From Bacteroidota bacterium (lineage in GTDB: Bacteria > Bacteroidota > Bacteroidia > Flavobacteriales > Flavobacteriaceae), in the NCBI GenBank assembly GCA_003045935.1, contig PZPI01000004.1:1-33528 (forward strand): a DNA stretch of 33,528 nucleotides, written 5' to 3'. Below are positions 1 to 8,207 of this stretch, piece by piece (position 1 is the first letter of the stretch; each line of letters begins with the position of its first letter). Both the position numbers and the translations under genes were made by a program. The notes beneath the pieces are model-generated. The model made no database searches, was not told the origin of the DNA, and worked only from the letters and a program-made list of their open reading frames with translations.

Positions 1-60
1 TTGGAGTCAATCTAAGGAGTTGAGAGAGGCTTAGCCGTTGGCAAAAAGACCATAAAAAAT

Positions 61-97
61 AAAAAACCCCTTGATAATCAGAGGATTAAAAAGGGGA
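61..97 (-). terminator. Rho-independent terminator downstream of tRNA-Leu
   Basis: Minus strand reads CCCCTT ... AAGGGG TTTTTT; plus arms AACCCCTT (69-72 region) and AAGGGG (91-96). Confidence 0.75.
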
Positions 98-101
98 TTT
101 G

Positions 102-186
102 TACTCGAGGCGGGACTTGAACCCGCACGACCGCAATGGTCATTGGATTTTAAGTCCAACGTGTCTACCAATTCCACCACTCGAGC
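102..186 (-). tRNA. tRNA-Leu(UAA)
   Basis: Reverse complement GCTCGAGTGGTGGAATTGGTAGACACG...TTGGA CTTAAAA TCCAA...GGGTTCAAGTCCCGCCTCGAGTA; anticodon loop CTTAAAA gives TAA; T-arm GTTCAAGTCC; long variable arm; no encoded CCA. Confidence 0.95.
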
Positions 187-212
187 CTTCGTTAGACAAG
201 TCTAACTATTTC

Positions 213-238
213 AAAAAAAAAGCTGCGTTGTTCGCAGC
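213..238 (-). terminator. Rho-independent terminator between tRNA-Gly and tRNA-Leu
   Basis: Minus strand GCTGCG AACAA CGCAGC TTTTTTTTT, immediately downstream of tRNA-Gly. Confidence 0.75.
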
Positions 239-244
239 ATTTAG

Positions 245-317
245 AGCGAAAAACGGGGTTCGAACCCGCGACCTCAACCTTGGCAAGGTTGCGCTCTACC
301 AGCTGAGCTATTTTCGC
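245..317 (-). tRNA. tRNA-Gly(GCC)
   Basis: Reverse complement GCGAAAATAGCTCAGCTGGTAGAGCGCAACC TTGCCAA GGTTG...GGGTTCGAACCCCGTTTTTCGCT; anticodon GCC. Confidence 0.95.
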
Positions 318-355
318 ATGATGTTAAGAACATATCCTAGCTTAACCAGGGGTTG

Positions 356-384
356 CAAATTTAGAATATTTCTTCAAATTCAAA
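356..384 (-). promoter_or_regulatory. Bacteroidota-type promoter (-33 TTTG / -7 TAAATTTG) for tRNA-Gly
   Basis: Plus strand CAAATTTA (356-363), 17 nt, CAAA (381-384); minus reading is TTTG-N17-TAAATTTG, fitting the TTTG/TAnnTTTG consensus. Confidence 0.65.
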
Positions 385-410
385 ACATTCTATAGTCAAA
401 AATGTAGTTA

Positions 411-2993
411 TTACAGCTTTCCTAATCGTTTTTTAATCGATTCTAGCGTTACTAAGGCTTCCACAGGAGTTAAAGAGTTTACATCAATATCCATCAGTTC
501 CTCCTTGATCTCAAGTAGAACGGGATCGTCTAATTGAATAAAACTAAGTTGCATTTCCCCTGAGCCTGTGCTTAATGAGGATTGTTTTTCTTGTCGATCT
601 CCGCTTTTTTCTAGGTTTTTAAGAACCTTTTGGGCTTGTTGCAAAAGTGTTGCCGGCATTCCTGCCATTTTAGCAACATGAATTCCGAAGCTGTGCTCTG
701 ATCCTCCGGGCAAAAGCTTTCTTAAGAAAAGCACATTGTCTTTACTTTCCTTCACTGCCACGTGATAATTTTTGACTCTTGCGTAAGAGTCTGTCATCTG
801 ATTAAGTTCATGGTAATGCGTGGCGAAAAGTGTTTTAGGTCGATCCTTGCTCTCATGCAAGTAAGTAGCGATGGCCCAAGCGATAGAAATTCCGTCATAG
901 GTACTAGTACCACGCCCAATTTCGTCCATGAGAACTAAACTTCTTGGGCTTAAATTATTTATGATTGCGGCAGTCTCATTCATTTCGACCATGAACGTAG
1001 ATTCGCCCTTACTGAGGTTGTCACTAGCACCGACACGAGTGAAAAGTTTGTCGGTGATGCCCATCTCTGCCTCGCTTACTGGGATAAATGATCCTGACTG
1101 AGCTAGAATAACACATAGTGCTGTTTGGCGTAGGATCGCAGATTTACCACTCATATTAGGACCGGTAATCATCATTATTTGCTGATTCTGATCATCTAAT
1201 AATAAATCATTTGCGATATAGTTCTGATCATGTGGCAGGCGCTGTTCAATGACAGGGTGTCTGGCTTCCTTGATCGAAAGGGTGAAGGAGTCGTTCAGTT
1301 TTGGTCGATGGTAGTTGTAGGCCTTTGCGATGTAGGCAAAGTTTGATAGACAGTCAATACATGCAATTTCATTAGATAATTGCTGCATTGAACTAATTCT
1401 AGGTTGTAAGTCTTCAACAAGCTGGGAATATAGCTCTTGTTCTAAGATTTGAATTCGCGCCTCTGCCGAGGATATTTTACTTTCGTACTCTTTAAGTTCT
1501 TCGGTGATGTATCGTTCTGCATTCACGAGGGTTTGCTTTCGTATCCACTCTTCAGGAACTTTGTCTTTATGGGTGTTGCGTACTTCGATATAATATCCAA
1601 AAACATTATTAGACGCGATTTTTAAGGAGGTAATCCCCGTTCTTTCGACTTCTCTTTTAAGTAGGTCGTTAAGGTGATCATGGCCTCTTTCAGATAGAGA
1701 TCGAAGCTCATCGAGTTCTTCACTTACTCCGGTTCTAATCACACCCCCCTTAGATACTAGGGCTGGAGGGTTATCTTCTAAACGCGAATCGAGTAATTCT
1801 GTTATAAAAGCAACGGTCTGCTCTTCAATAGATGTATCGTAGGTGCTAGGCCTTAAAAGTTTTGATAGCTCTGAGATCTTCTGTAAAGATGCGGATAGTG
1901 CTTTGAGCTCTTTAGGGTGTACACGAGCTGCTGCAATTCGTGCTACCACTCGTTCGACATCAATGCATTCAGATAAAATAGCACGAACCGATTCAAAAAG
2001 ATTTTCTCTCTGCAGCTCTGAAACCTTTTGGTGGCGCTTTTCTATAGTTTCTCGATGGGTTAGTGGTAGACCAATCCAGCGCTTTAAAAGCCGACCACCC
2101 ATTGCCGTTTGGGTACGATCGATAATATCGATAAGTGCTGTTCCTCCAGGTTGTAGCGGATGAAATAGTTCCAAATTCCTTATACTGAAATGATCTAACC
2201 ATAGGGTTCCTTCTGGGCTCATTCGTCTGATTGTCTGAAGGTGTCCTAGTTTGTCATTTCGAGTTTCGCCTAGATAGTGAAGAATGGCTCCTGCACTGAT
2301 GATACTTTCGAGTTTATTGTCTAGGCCAAAACCCGTGAGATTATGGGTTTTGAAGTGAGACAACAGTTTTTCAGTAGCGAAACTCTCACTAAAAATCCAA
2401 GACTCTAAGGTGAATAAGGGTTTGCCTTGAAGCGACTCCTGAAGTTCGTTTCGCTGAGGCTTTGAAATGAGAATTTCAGAAGGATTAAATTGGGCTAATA
2501 ATTTTAGAATATAAGACTCCGAACCTTCAGCTACCGAAAATTCTCCGGTAGATACATCGGCCAACGCTAGGGCATAATTCCTCTCTCCCTTGTAGATAGA
2601 AGCAAGGAAATTATTGGTCTTCGAATCAAGTAACTCGCTTTCGTAAGTGACTCCTGGAGTAATTATTTCTGTAATCCCTCGTTTTACGATTCCTTTAGTT
2701 TGACTTGCGTCTTCTAGCTGATCACAAATGGCTACTCGTTCACCTGCTTTTACCAGCTTGTATAAATAGGTATTTAACGAGTGGTGAGGAAAACCTGCAA
2801 GTGGAGTTTGATCACCTCCATTATTGCGCGCAGTGAGAACAATCCCTAAAATTTTTGCCGTTTTTTCAGCATCAGAACCAAAAGTTTCATAGAAATCTCC
2901 GACTCTAAAAAGAAGTAATGCGGTAGGATGCTTTGCTTTTATCGCATCGTACTGTTGCATTAGTGGGGTAGTGCTCTTTTTGTTTTTTGCCAT
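411..2993 (-). CDS. mutS: DNA mismatch repair protein MutS
   Basis: 860 aa; TPLMQQYDAIKAKHP...FRVGDFYETFG N-terminus, ITGPNMSGKSAILRQ Walker A, LVLMDEIGRGTSTYDG, TLFATHYHEL. Confidence 0.98.
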   Translation of the reverse strand: MAKNKKSTTPLMQQYDAIKAKHPTALLLFRVGDFYETFGSDAEKTAKILGIVLTARNNGGDQTPLAGFPHHSLNTYLYKLVKAGERVAICDQLEDASQTKGIVKRGITEIITPGVTYESELLDSKTNNFLASIYKGERNYALALADVSTGEFSVAEGSESYILKLLAQFNPSEILISKPQRNELQESLQGKPLFTLESWIFSESFATEKLLSHFKTHNLTGFGLDNKLESIISAGAILHYLGETRNDKLGHLQTIRRMSPEGTLWLDHFSIRNLELFHPLQPGGTALIDIIDRTQTAMGGRLLKRWIGLPLTHRETIEKRHQKVSELQRENLFESVRAILSECIDVERVVARIAAARVHPKELKALSASLQKISELSKLLRPSTYDTSIEEQTVAFITELLDSRLEDNPPALVSKGGVIRTGVSEELDELRSLSERGHDHLNDLLKREVERTGITSLKIASNNVFGYYIEVRNTHKDKVPEEWIRKQTLVNAERYITEELKEYESKISSAEARIQILEQELYSQLVEDLQPRISSMQQLSNEIACIDCLSNFAYIAKAYNYHRPKLNDSFTLSIKEARHPVIEQRLPHDQNYIANDLLLDDQNQQIMMITGPNMSGKSAILRQTALCVILAQSGSFIPVSEAEMGITDKLFTRVGASDNLSKGESTFMVEMNETAAIINNLSPRSLVLMDEIGRGTSTYDGISIAWAIATYLHESKDRPKTLFATHYHELNQMTDSYARVKNYHVAVKESKDNVLFLRKLLPGGSEHSFGIHVAKMAGMPATLLQQAQKVLKNLEKSGDRQEKQSSLSTGSGEMQLSFIQLDDPVLLEIKEELMDIDVNSLTPVEALVTLESIKKRLGKL

Positions 2994-3008
2994 AGCTTTG
3001 TCGAAAAT

Positions 3009-3554
3009 ATGAAAACTCCCTTTATTAAAACCGAAAATCAGGCATTAGGTCGACCCGATATCGATACTTTTAAATCTATCGATAAACGTTTTGTTGTTGT
3101 GCTCGATGAAGTTAGAAGTGCCCATAATGTCGGATCTATCTTTAGAAGTTCTGATGCCTTTCTAGTTGAAGAGTTATTGCTATGTGGAATTACGCCAACT
3201 CCTCCGAGTAAAGAAATACGCAAAACAGCCCTGGGAGCCGAGCAAAGTGTAGTATGGAGTAAATGGCCTTCAACGTTAGAAGCTATCACCGAGCTAAAGC
3301 AGAGAGGTTACCAGATATGGGCGATTGAACAGGCTTCTTCAGCCACAGACTTAGGAGATTTTATGCCCTTATCTGATAAGAAATACGCCCTAATCTTCGG
3401 AAATGAAGTTTTTGGAGTTGATCAAGAGGTGATTGATCAGTGTGATGGGGTTATTGAAATTGCACAAGGGGGTACGAAGCATTCGCTTAACGTATCGGTT
3501 TCTGCAGGAGTAGTCTTGTGGCACTGTTTTAGCCAAAATCAAAAAACCCCTTGA
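3009..3554 (+). CDS. TrmH/SpoU-family RNA 2'-O-methyltransferase
   Basis: VVLDEVRSAHNVGSIFRSSDAF, ALIFGNEVFGV, GTKHSLNVSVSAGVVLW: SPOUT motifs 1-3. Confidence 0.92.
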   Translation: MKTPFIKTENQALGRPDIDTFKSIDKRFVVVLDEVRSAHNVGSIFRSSDAFLVEELLLCGITPTPPSKEIRKTALGAEQSVVWSKWPSTLEAITELKQRGYQIWAIEQASSATDLGDFMPLSDKKYALIFGNEVFGVDQEVIDQCDGVIEIAQGGTKHSLNVSVSAGVVLWHCFSQNQKTP

Positions 3555-3574
3555 AATAATTCGAAGGGGTCTTT
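3545..3574. terminator. Bidirectional intrinsic terminator overlapping the 3' end of the methyltransferase ORF
   Basis: ACCCCTT (3546-3552) pairs AAGGGGT (3564-3570); plus tail is CTTT, minus tail is TTTTTT. Confidence 0.7.
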
Positions 3575-3612
3575 ATAGTTTGAGTTAGTTAGCAAAAAAA
3601 TGCCGAGCCTAA

Positions 3613-3633
3613 TTAACTAAGTGTTTTAGTTAA
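3613..3633. repeat. Inverted repeat TTAACTAA-GTGTT-TTAGTTAA in a convergent intergenic region
   Basis: Perfect 8-bp arms 3613-3620 and 3626-3633; a third related arm TTAGTTA lies at 3585-3591. Confidence 0.7.
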
Positions 3634-3647
3634 ATGCAACTATTTTT

Positions 3648-4820
3648 TTAAAAAAGTGTTAATCCTTTTTTGATTCTTGTAGTTTTCTTGGTTTGTTTCT
3701 TCCAGTGAACTTCAAGTAGTGTATCCTCGATTCGTTCAATAACGGCTTCAAAGAAATTGGGATCTTCGTAGCTTGGGAGTAGACTGAGGTCAATAACCAA
3801 AATATTCCATCTTTTTTGTCTTCTGATGAAATTTTGATATCCTTTGGTTATAGATTTTAGATATTCTGGATCGATATTTTGCTCGTAAATACGCCCTCTT
3901 TTTTTAATATTTTCGAGGATTCGATCGAGGTTGTTCTCAAGAAGAACGTAAAGTCCGGGGGCTTTCAGTAGTCGCTCACCCCACCGATAGTAGCGATTGA
4001 AAAGTTCGAAATCTATTTCGTTCAAATTGTTTTTGGCAAAAAGTAATGACTTAGATAGGTGGTAGTCGCTAACTAGACCTTCAGCGGCTTGGCTCGTTTT
4101 TAAGGCGTCAAATCGATCGAGTAAAAAATGTAATTCGACGGGTAGTGCATAAGCCTTAGGGTCTTTGTAAAAAGACTCCAAATAAGGGTTTTTGTCGAAT
4201 CGCTCATATCTTGAGCTTAGTTCATAGCGCTCTGCAATTGCTTTGCATAGCGTGCTTTTTCCCACTCCGATACAACCTTCTAACACTACGTTTTTACTCG
4301 TATGCCAGAGTTCTTTTTTGCTTCGTAGTAGACTAGTTTTACTTTTAGTGATCGGCTGAGATTGGTCTTTCTCTAGTATTTTTCTCACCTCCTTAATCGA
4401 TTGATTTGCGATTTCGAGGTGCGGTGCAATTTCACAGAGAGGTTCGATGACGAAACGGCGATTATTCATCCTCGGATGAGGTAACTCAAGTGAAGGTGTG
4501 TTAAATTCTGTAGGGCCCATGAGTAAATCGATATCCAACGGTCTGTTCGCATATCCTTTTTCTACTCGTATTCTTCCAAAGGATTTTTCTAGTTCTAAAC
4601 ATACTTGTAACAACCTCTCGGGAGTAAATTCACTTTCTAACTCTAAGCATGCATTTAGGAAGTTGTCACCTTCAAAACCTAATGCAGGGCTTTCATAAAC
4701 TGATGATACCGATTGAATGATTCCTAGCTGATCAGATATGCTAAATAATGCCTTTTGAAGGTAGAGTAGTCGATCTCCTTCATTACTCCCAATCCCGATA
4801 TAGTAGGTGCTAGTTCTCAT
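3648..4820 (-). CDS. folK: Fusion of FolK (HPPK) and a deoxynucleoside kinase domain
   Basis: N-term YIGIGSNEGDRLLYLQ...RPLDIDLLMG...LPHPRMNNRRFVIEPLCEIAP (HPPK); C-term LEGCIGVGKSTLCKAIAERY...NPYLESFYKDP...KKRGRIYEQNIDPEYL (dNK P-loop and LID). Confidence 0.93.
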   Translation of the reverse strand: MRTSTYYIGIGSNEGDRLLYLQKALFSISDQLGIIQSVSSVYESPALGFEGDNFLNACLELESEFTPERLLQVCLELEKSFGRIRVEKGYANRPLDIDLLMGPTEFNTPSLELPHPRMNNRRFVIEPLCEIAPHLEIANQSIKEVRKILEKDQSQPITKSKTSLLRSKKELWHTSKNVVLEGCIGVGKSTLCKAIAERYELSSRYERFDKNPYLESFYKDPKAYALPVELHFLLDRFDALKTSQAAEGLVSDYHLSKSLLFAKNNLNEIDFELFNRYYRWGERLLKAPGLYVLLENNLDRILENIKKRGRIYEQNIDPEYLKSITKGYQNFIRRQKRWNILVIDLSLLPSYEDPNFFEAVIERIEDTLLEVHWKKQTKKTTRIKKGLTLF

Positions 4821-4883
4821 GGCCTTCGAAAGTACAAAAAGGCTTCAACTTTCAGTATCTTTAGGGCTTTAAACGTGAGTGCT

Positions 4884-6659
4884 ATGAATTTTTTTAAACG
4901 TTTTATTGCTTCCTTCTTCGCAGTTATTGCTGCTTTCTGGTTTATGGGTATTGTATTGGTCCTAATTATTGTGGGCTTAGGAAGTGCGGATGTTGCTCCT
5001 TCGGTTGCTAATGCCTCTGTCTTAAAAATATCTTTAAATAGACCTATTGTAGATTACAAGGGAGGATCGGGAGATGATCCGTTTTCTATGTTTTTCGAGG
5101 AGACGATTGCATTAGATGAGGTGGTTGCCGCTGTTCAAGCTGCCGCTGAAGATGATCGTATTTCGGGTATTAGTTTTGAAACACCCTTTTTTCTTGGGGG
5201 ATGGAGTCAAGCAGAGACGCTGCGAAACGCACTCATTGAATTCAAAAGTTCGGGTAAGTTCATTTACGCTTATGGAGATTCGTATTCTCAGAAATCGTTT
5301 TATTTGTCTTCTGTCGCTGATAGTTTATTTGTAACTCCGACAGGTTTTGTTGATTTACGCGGTCTTTCCTCAGAACTTACTTATTATAAATCGTTTCAGG
5401 AAAAGTCAGGATTGCGTATGGAGGTGATTCGTCATGGTAAATACAAAGCAGCGGTAGAACCTTACCTCAATGATGCCCCATCAAAAGAAAATATTGAACA
5501 AATTCAAGAGTTAATTGATGGACTTTGGGACGTGGTTGGAGTGCAAATGGCTGATCAAATAGAAGTTTCGAGATCTGATTTTGAAGGTTGGGTTAATGAT
5601 TTGATAACTCGTGATTTAGAAAAGGCAAAGGAACTGGGCTTGATCGGAGATCTGATCTATGAAGATCAGTATGAAGATACCTTGAAACGTGCGGTTGGTG
5701 CTTCTAAAAATGACCTGAGTGCTTCTTCGAAATTGAATACTATCTCGTCTAGTTCTTACTTTAAGACGATTAAATCAACTCAAATCGATTCTTCTGATAG
5801 AATTGCGCTCGTTTATGCGCAAGGAAGTATTTTATACGGAGAGGGATCGCCTACGATCATGGGCCAAGAAACCATGAATAAGGCTTTACAAAGTGCTCGA
5901 GAGGATCGAAATATAAAGGCGGTGGTACTTCGCATTAATTCTCCGGGAGGTAGTGCACTTACTTCTGATCTAATTTGGCGAGAAATTGAAAAAACAGCCA
6001 AGGAAAAACCTGTGGTGGTTTCTATTTCTGACGTCGCTGCTTCAGGAGGCTATTATATTGCTACCCCAGCTACCTATATCTTTGCGCAACCGACCTCGAT
6101 CACAGGTTCTATTGGGGTGTTTGGTACTTTGCCAAACGCTTCAGAACTTGCAGAGCAGTGGGGTGTTTCCTCGTATACCTTAAGTACTCATGAGCGTTCG
6201 GCGACCTATTCGCCCTTGCGACCGCTTAGTGATTCTTTTCGAGCAGAGCTAACCGAAGGAATTGAACAGACCTATCAGACTTTCTTAGAACGCGTAGCTT
6301 CGGGTCGATCAATGTCTATCGAATCTGTAGATGCAATCGCACAAGGACGAGTTTATCTCGCTCCAAAAGCGCTAGAGCTCGGTCTTATTGATGAAATTGG
6401 AACGCTCAATGATGCCATCAATAAGGCTGCTGATCTTGCAGCAATTGATGAATTTAAGTTAAGAGAATATCCTAGATATAAATCTGATCTTGAGCGCTTG
6501 TTGGGAGATTTACCTTCAGCAAGTCTATCTATCATTTCATCGAAACTTCCTAGCATTGTTTCCGATTATCTTAATTTCTGGGAAACGGTAGGTGGTAGTG
6601 AAAATCATGATTACAATCGCATTCAGGCACGCTTACCTTTTGATTTAAAAATTGAGTAA
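4884..6659 (+). CDS. sppA: Signal peptide peptidase SppA, 67 kDa type
   Basis: Two ClpP-like repeats; VVLRINSPGGSALTSDLIWREI, SISDVAASGGYYIATPATYIFAQPTSITGSIGV. The ORF opens with GTG at 4875; ATG 4884 gives MNFFKRFIASFFAVIAAFW. Confidence 0.95.
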   Translation: MNFFKRFIASFFAVIAAFWFMGIVLVLIIVGLGSADVAPSVANASVLKISLNRPIVDYKGGSGDDPFSMFFEETIALDEVVAAVQAAAEDDRISGISFETPFFLGGWSQAETLRNALIEFKSSGKFIYAYGDSYSQKSFYLSSVADSLFVTPTGFVDLRGLSSELTYYKSFQEKSGLRMEVIRHGKYKAAVEPYLNDAPSKENIEQIQELIDGLWDVVGVQMADQIEVSRSDFEGWVNDLITRDLEKAKELGLIGDLIYEDQYEDTLKRAVGASKNDLSASSKLNTISSSSYFKTIKSTQIDSSDRIALVYAQGSILYGEGSPTIMGQETMNKALQSAREDRNIKAVVLRINSPGGSALTSDLIWREIEKTAKEKPVVVSISDVAASGGYYIATPATYIFAQPTSITGSIGVFGTLPNASELAEQWGVSSYTLSTHERSATYSPLRPLSDSFRAELTEGIEQTYQTFLERVASGRSMSIESVDAIAQGRVYLAPKALELGLIDEIGTLNDAINKAADLAAIDEFKLREYPRYKSDLERLLGDLPSASLSIISSKLPSIVSDYLNFWETVGGSENHDYNRIQARLPFDLKIE

Positions 6660-7375
6660 TGGAATACTCAAAACGACCCCAGGCATTTTATTTCTTTCTG
6701 ATTCTAGCAGGACTGTTCATCACTTCCTTGGTAGTTTCAAATCTTATTTTTCAGAAGTTTTTTTATTGGTCTCCTTTCGGTGAAGTAAGCTTGTTTTCTA
6801 CTCCTTTATTCGAACTCTCGGTAGGTATTTTGCCTTATCCGCTAACGTTTTTAATCACCGATTTGATCTCAGAAATCTATGGTAAGAGGATGGCGAATAA
6901 AGTGGTAATTGTAGGAATTATTGCTTCAGTCTTCTCGCTACTTATCGTGTATACTGCTTCTTCAGTGAGTGCAACCGACTGGTCACCCGTAAGTGATGAA
7001 TTATTTTCAACGGTTTTTGGAAATACGATTGTTGCTGTGTTCTCTTCGATGATGGCTTATTTACTGGCTCAGTTTGTAGACATTCAGATCTATCACTTTT
7101 GGAAACGGCTTACTAAGGGTCGACACCTTTGGCTAAGAAATAACTTTTCTACCTTCTCTTCTCAGCTCATCGATACTACCTCGGTTGTTTTGTTGCTCTG
7201 TTTTTTCGGTGAGATTGGTTGGGAACGATTTACGGGGCTAGTTCTCTCAGGGTTTCTCTTTAAGGCATTAATTGCCCTTCTAGACACACCAATTCTCTAT
7301 TTGATGGTTTACGGATGTCGAAGATACTTTCGATTAGAAGTAAATGAAGAGATTGAATTGTTCGAGACTAATTAA
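6659..7375 (+). CDS. Queuosine precursor transporter, YhhQ/DUF165 family
   Basis: PLTFLITDLISEIYGKRMANKVV and multiple TM helices; ...DIQIYHFWKR...RNNFSTFSSQLIDT. Confidence 0.9.
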   Translation: MEYSKRPQAFYFFLILAGLFITSLVVSNLIFQKFFYWSPFGEVSLFSTPLFELSVGILPYPLTFLITDLISEIYGKRMANKVVIVGIIASVFSLLIVYTASSVSATDWSPVSDELFSTVFGNTIVAVFSSMMAYLLAQFVDIQIYHFWKRLTKGRHLWLRNNFSTFSSQLIDTTSVVLLLCFFGEIGWERFTGLVLSGFLFKALIALLDTPILYLMVYGCRRYFRLEVNEEIELFETN

Positions 7376-8159
7376 GTCGCAGTTCTATTTGGTAGCCCTC
7401 ATGTGATCGAACATTGAAGACTCTTCCGTCTTCAAAAAGAAGGTATTGTCCTTTGATTCCTGTAAGTACTCCATCTAGTTCTGGCTCTTTGTTGAGGTTA
7501 GTACTCTGAACCTCTTTTCCTTTCGGATTAAACGGAAAGTTGAGGTGAACTACTTCGCTTTCGATGATAAAATCACTTACTTCAACGGGTATGTAAGCTT
7601 TTAAAGAGCTCCAATGCTGCTTTAAATCTAAGGTAGATTCCGGCTTCGACAGCATGACTCTAAAGTTAGTCTTGTCGCTAATGTGTTCCTTTAAAGCCAC
7701 TTCGGCAACCCCTGCTAGATATCGATTAGGAACTTCTAAAATGGCTAATGCCTGATGAGCTCCTTGGTCAATCCAACGGGTAGGCAATTGTTTTTTTCGA
7801 GTGATTCCTACCTTGATAGCGCCTGTATTGGATAAATAGACGATGTGAGGTTGCAATTGCATTTGCTTCTCAAACTCCAAGTCGCGGTCTGCGACCCCTA
7901 AATGCGCTTTGCTCTCCTCAGGTTTCATAATCCAAGTACCCGCCATTGGAGATTCGAAGAAACATTTTTTACAAAATCCTTGTCTGAAAATTCCGTGATC
8001 GTCACCGCAACCAAGACATTGATATCCGACGTGCTTTATTTGAATTGATTTGCCGATGAGTTGGTTCACTTGTAGCAAATCATTTTCGATAGGGAGAAAA
8101 TAATTGATCGGACTGAAATCTTCAGTTTCCATCTTCTTTAGTACCGTCTGAAAAAGCAT
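7368..8159 (-). CDS. DUF2797 family protein (Cys cluster plus GIY-YIG-like segment)
   Basis: CLGCGDDHGIFRQGFCKKCFFE Cys cluster; HIVYLSNTGAIKVGITRKKQLPTRWIDQGAH. Confidence 0.8.
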   Translation of the reverse strand: MLFQTVLKKMETEDFSPINYFLPIENDLLQVNQLIGKSIQIKHVGYQCLGCGDDHGIFRQGFCKKCFFESPMAGTWIMKPEESKAHLGVADRDLEFEKQMQLQPHIVYLSNTGAIKVGITRKKQLPTRWIDQGAHQALAILEVPNRYLAGVAEVALKEHISDKTNFRVMLSKPESTLDLKQHWSSLKAYIPVEVSDFIIESEVVHLNFPFNPKGKEVQSTNLNKEPELDGVLTGIKGQYLLFEDGRVFNVRSHEGYQIELRLN

Positions 8160-8172
8160 AGAAAGGGATGTG

Positions 8173-8180
8173 TATATTTG
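8173..8180 (+). promoter_or_regulatory. -7 element TATATTTG upstream of the GH3-family gene
   Basis: Exact match to TAnnTTTG, 27 nt before ATG 8208; it includes the TTG (8178) that opens the supplied ORF. Confidence 0.55.
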
Positions 8181-8207
8181 AGCTTTACAACCTCTAATGT
8201 ACGAAGA

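Noticed and set aside
99-395. 98-aa ORF on the plus strand
   Set aside because: It runs antisense through both tRNA genes and the tRNA-Gly promoter; composition reflects the tRNAs, not a protein family.
1843-2202. ORFs of 106 aa (+) and 69 aa (-) inside mutS
   Set aside because: Shadow ORFs in alternative frames of a confidently identified mutS; no recognisable domain or signal.
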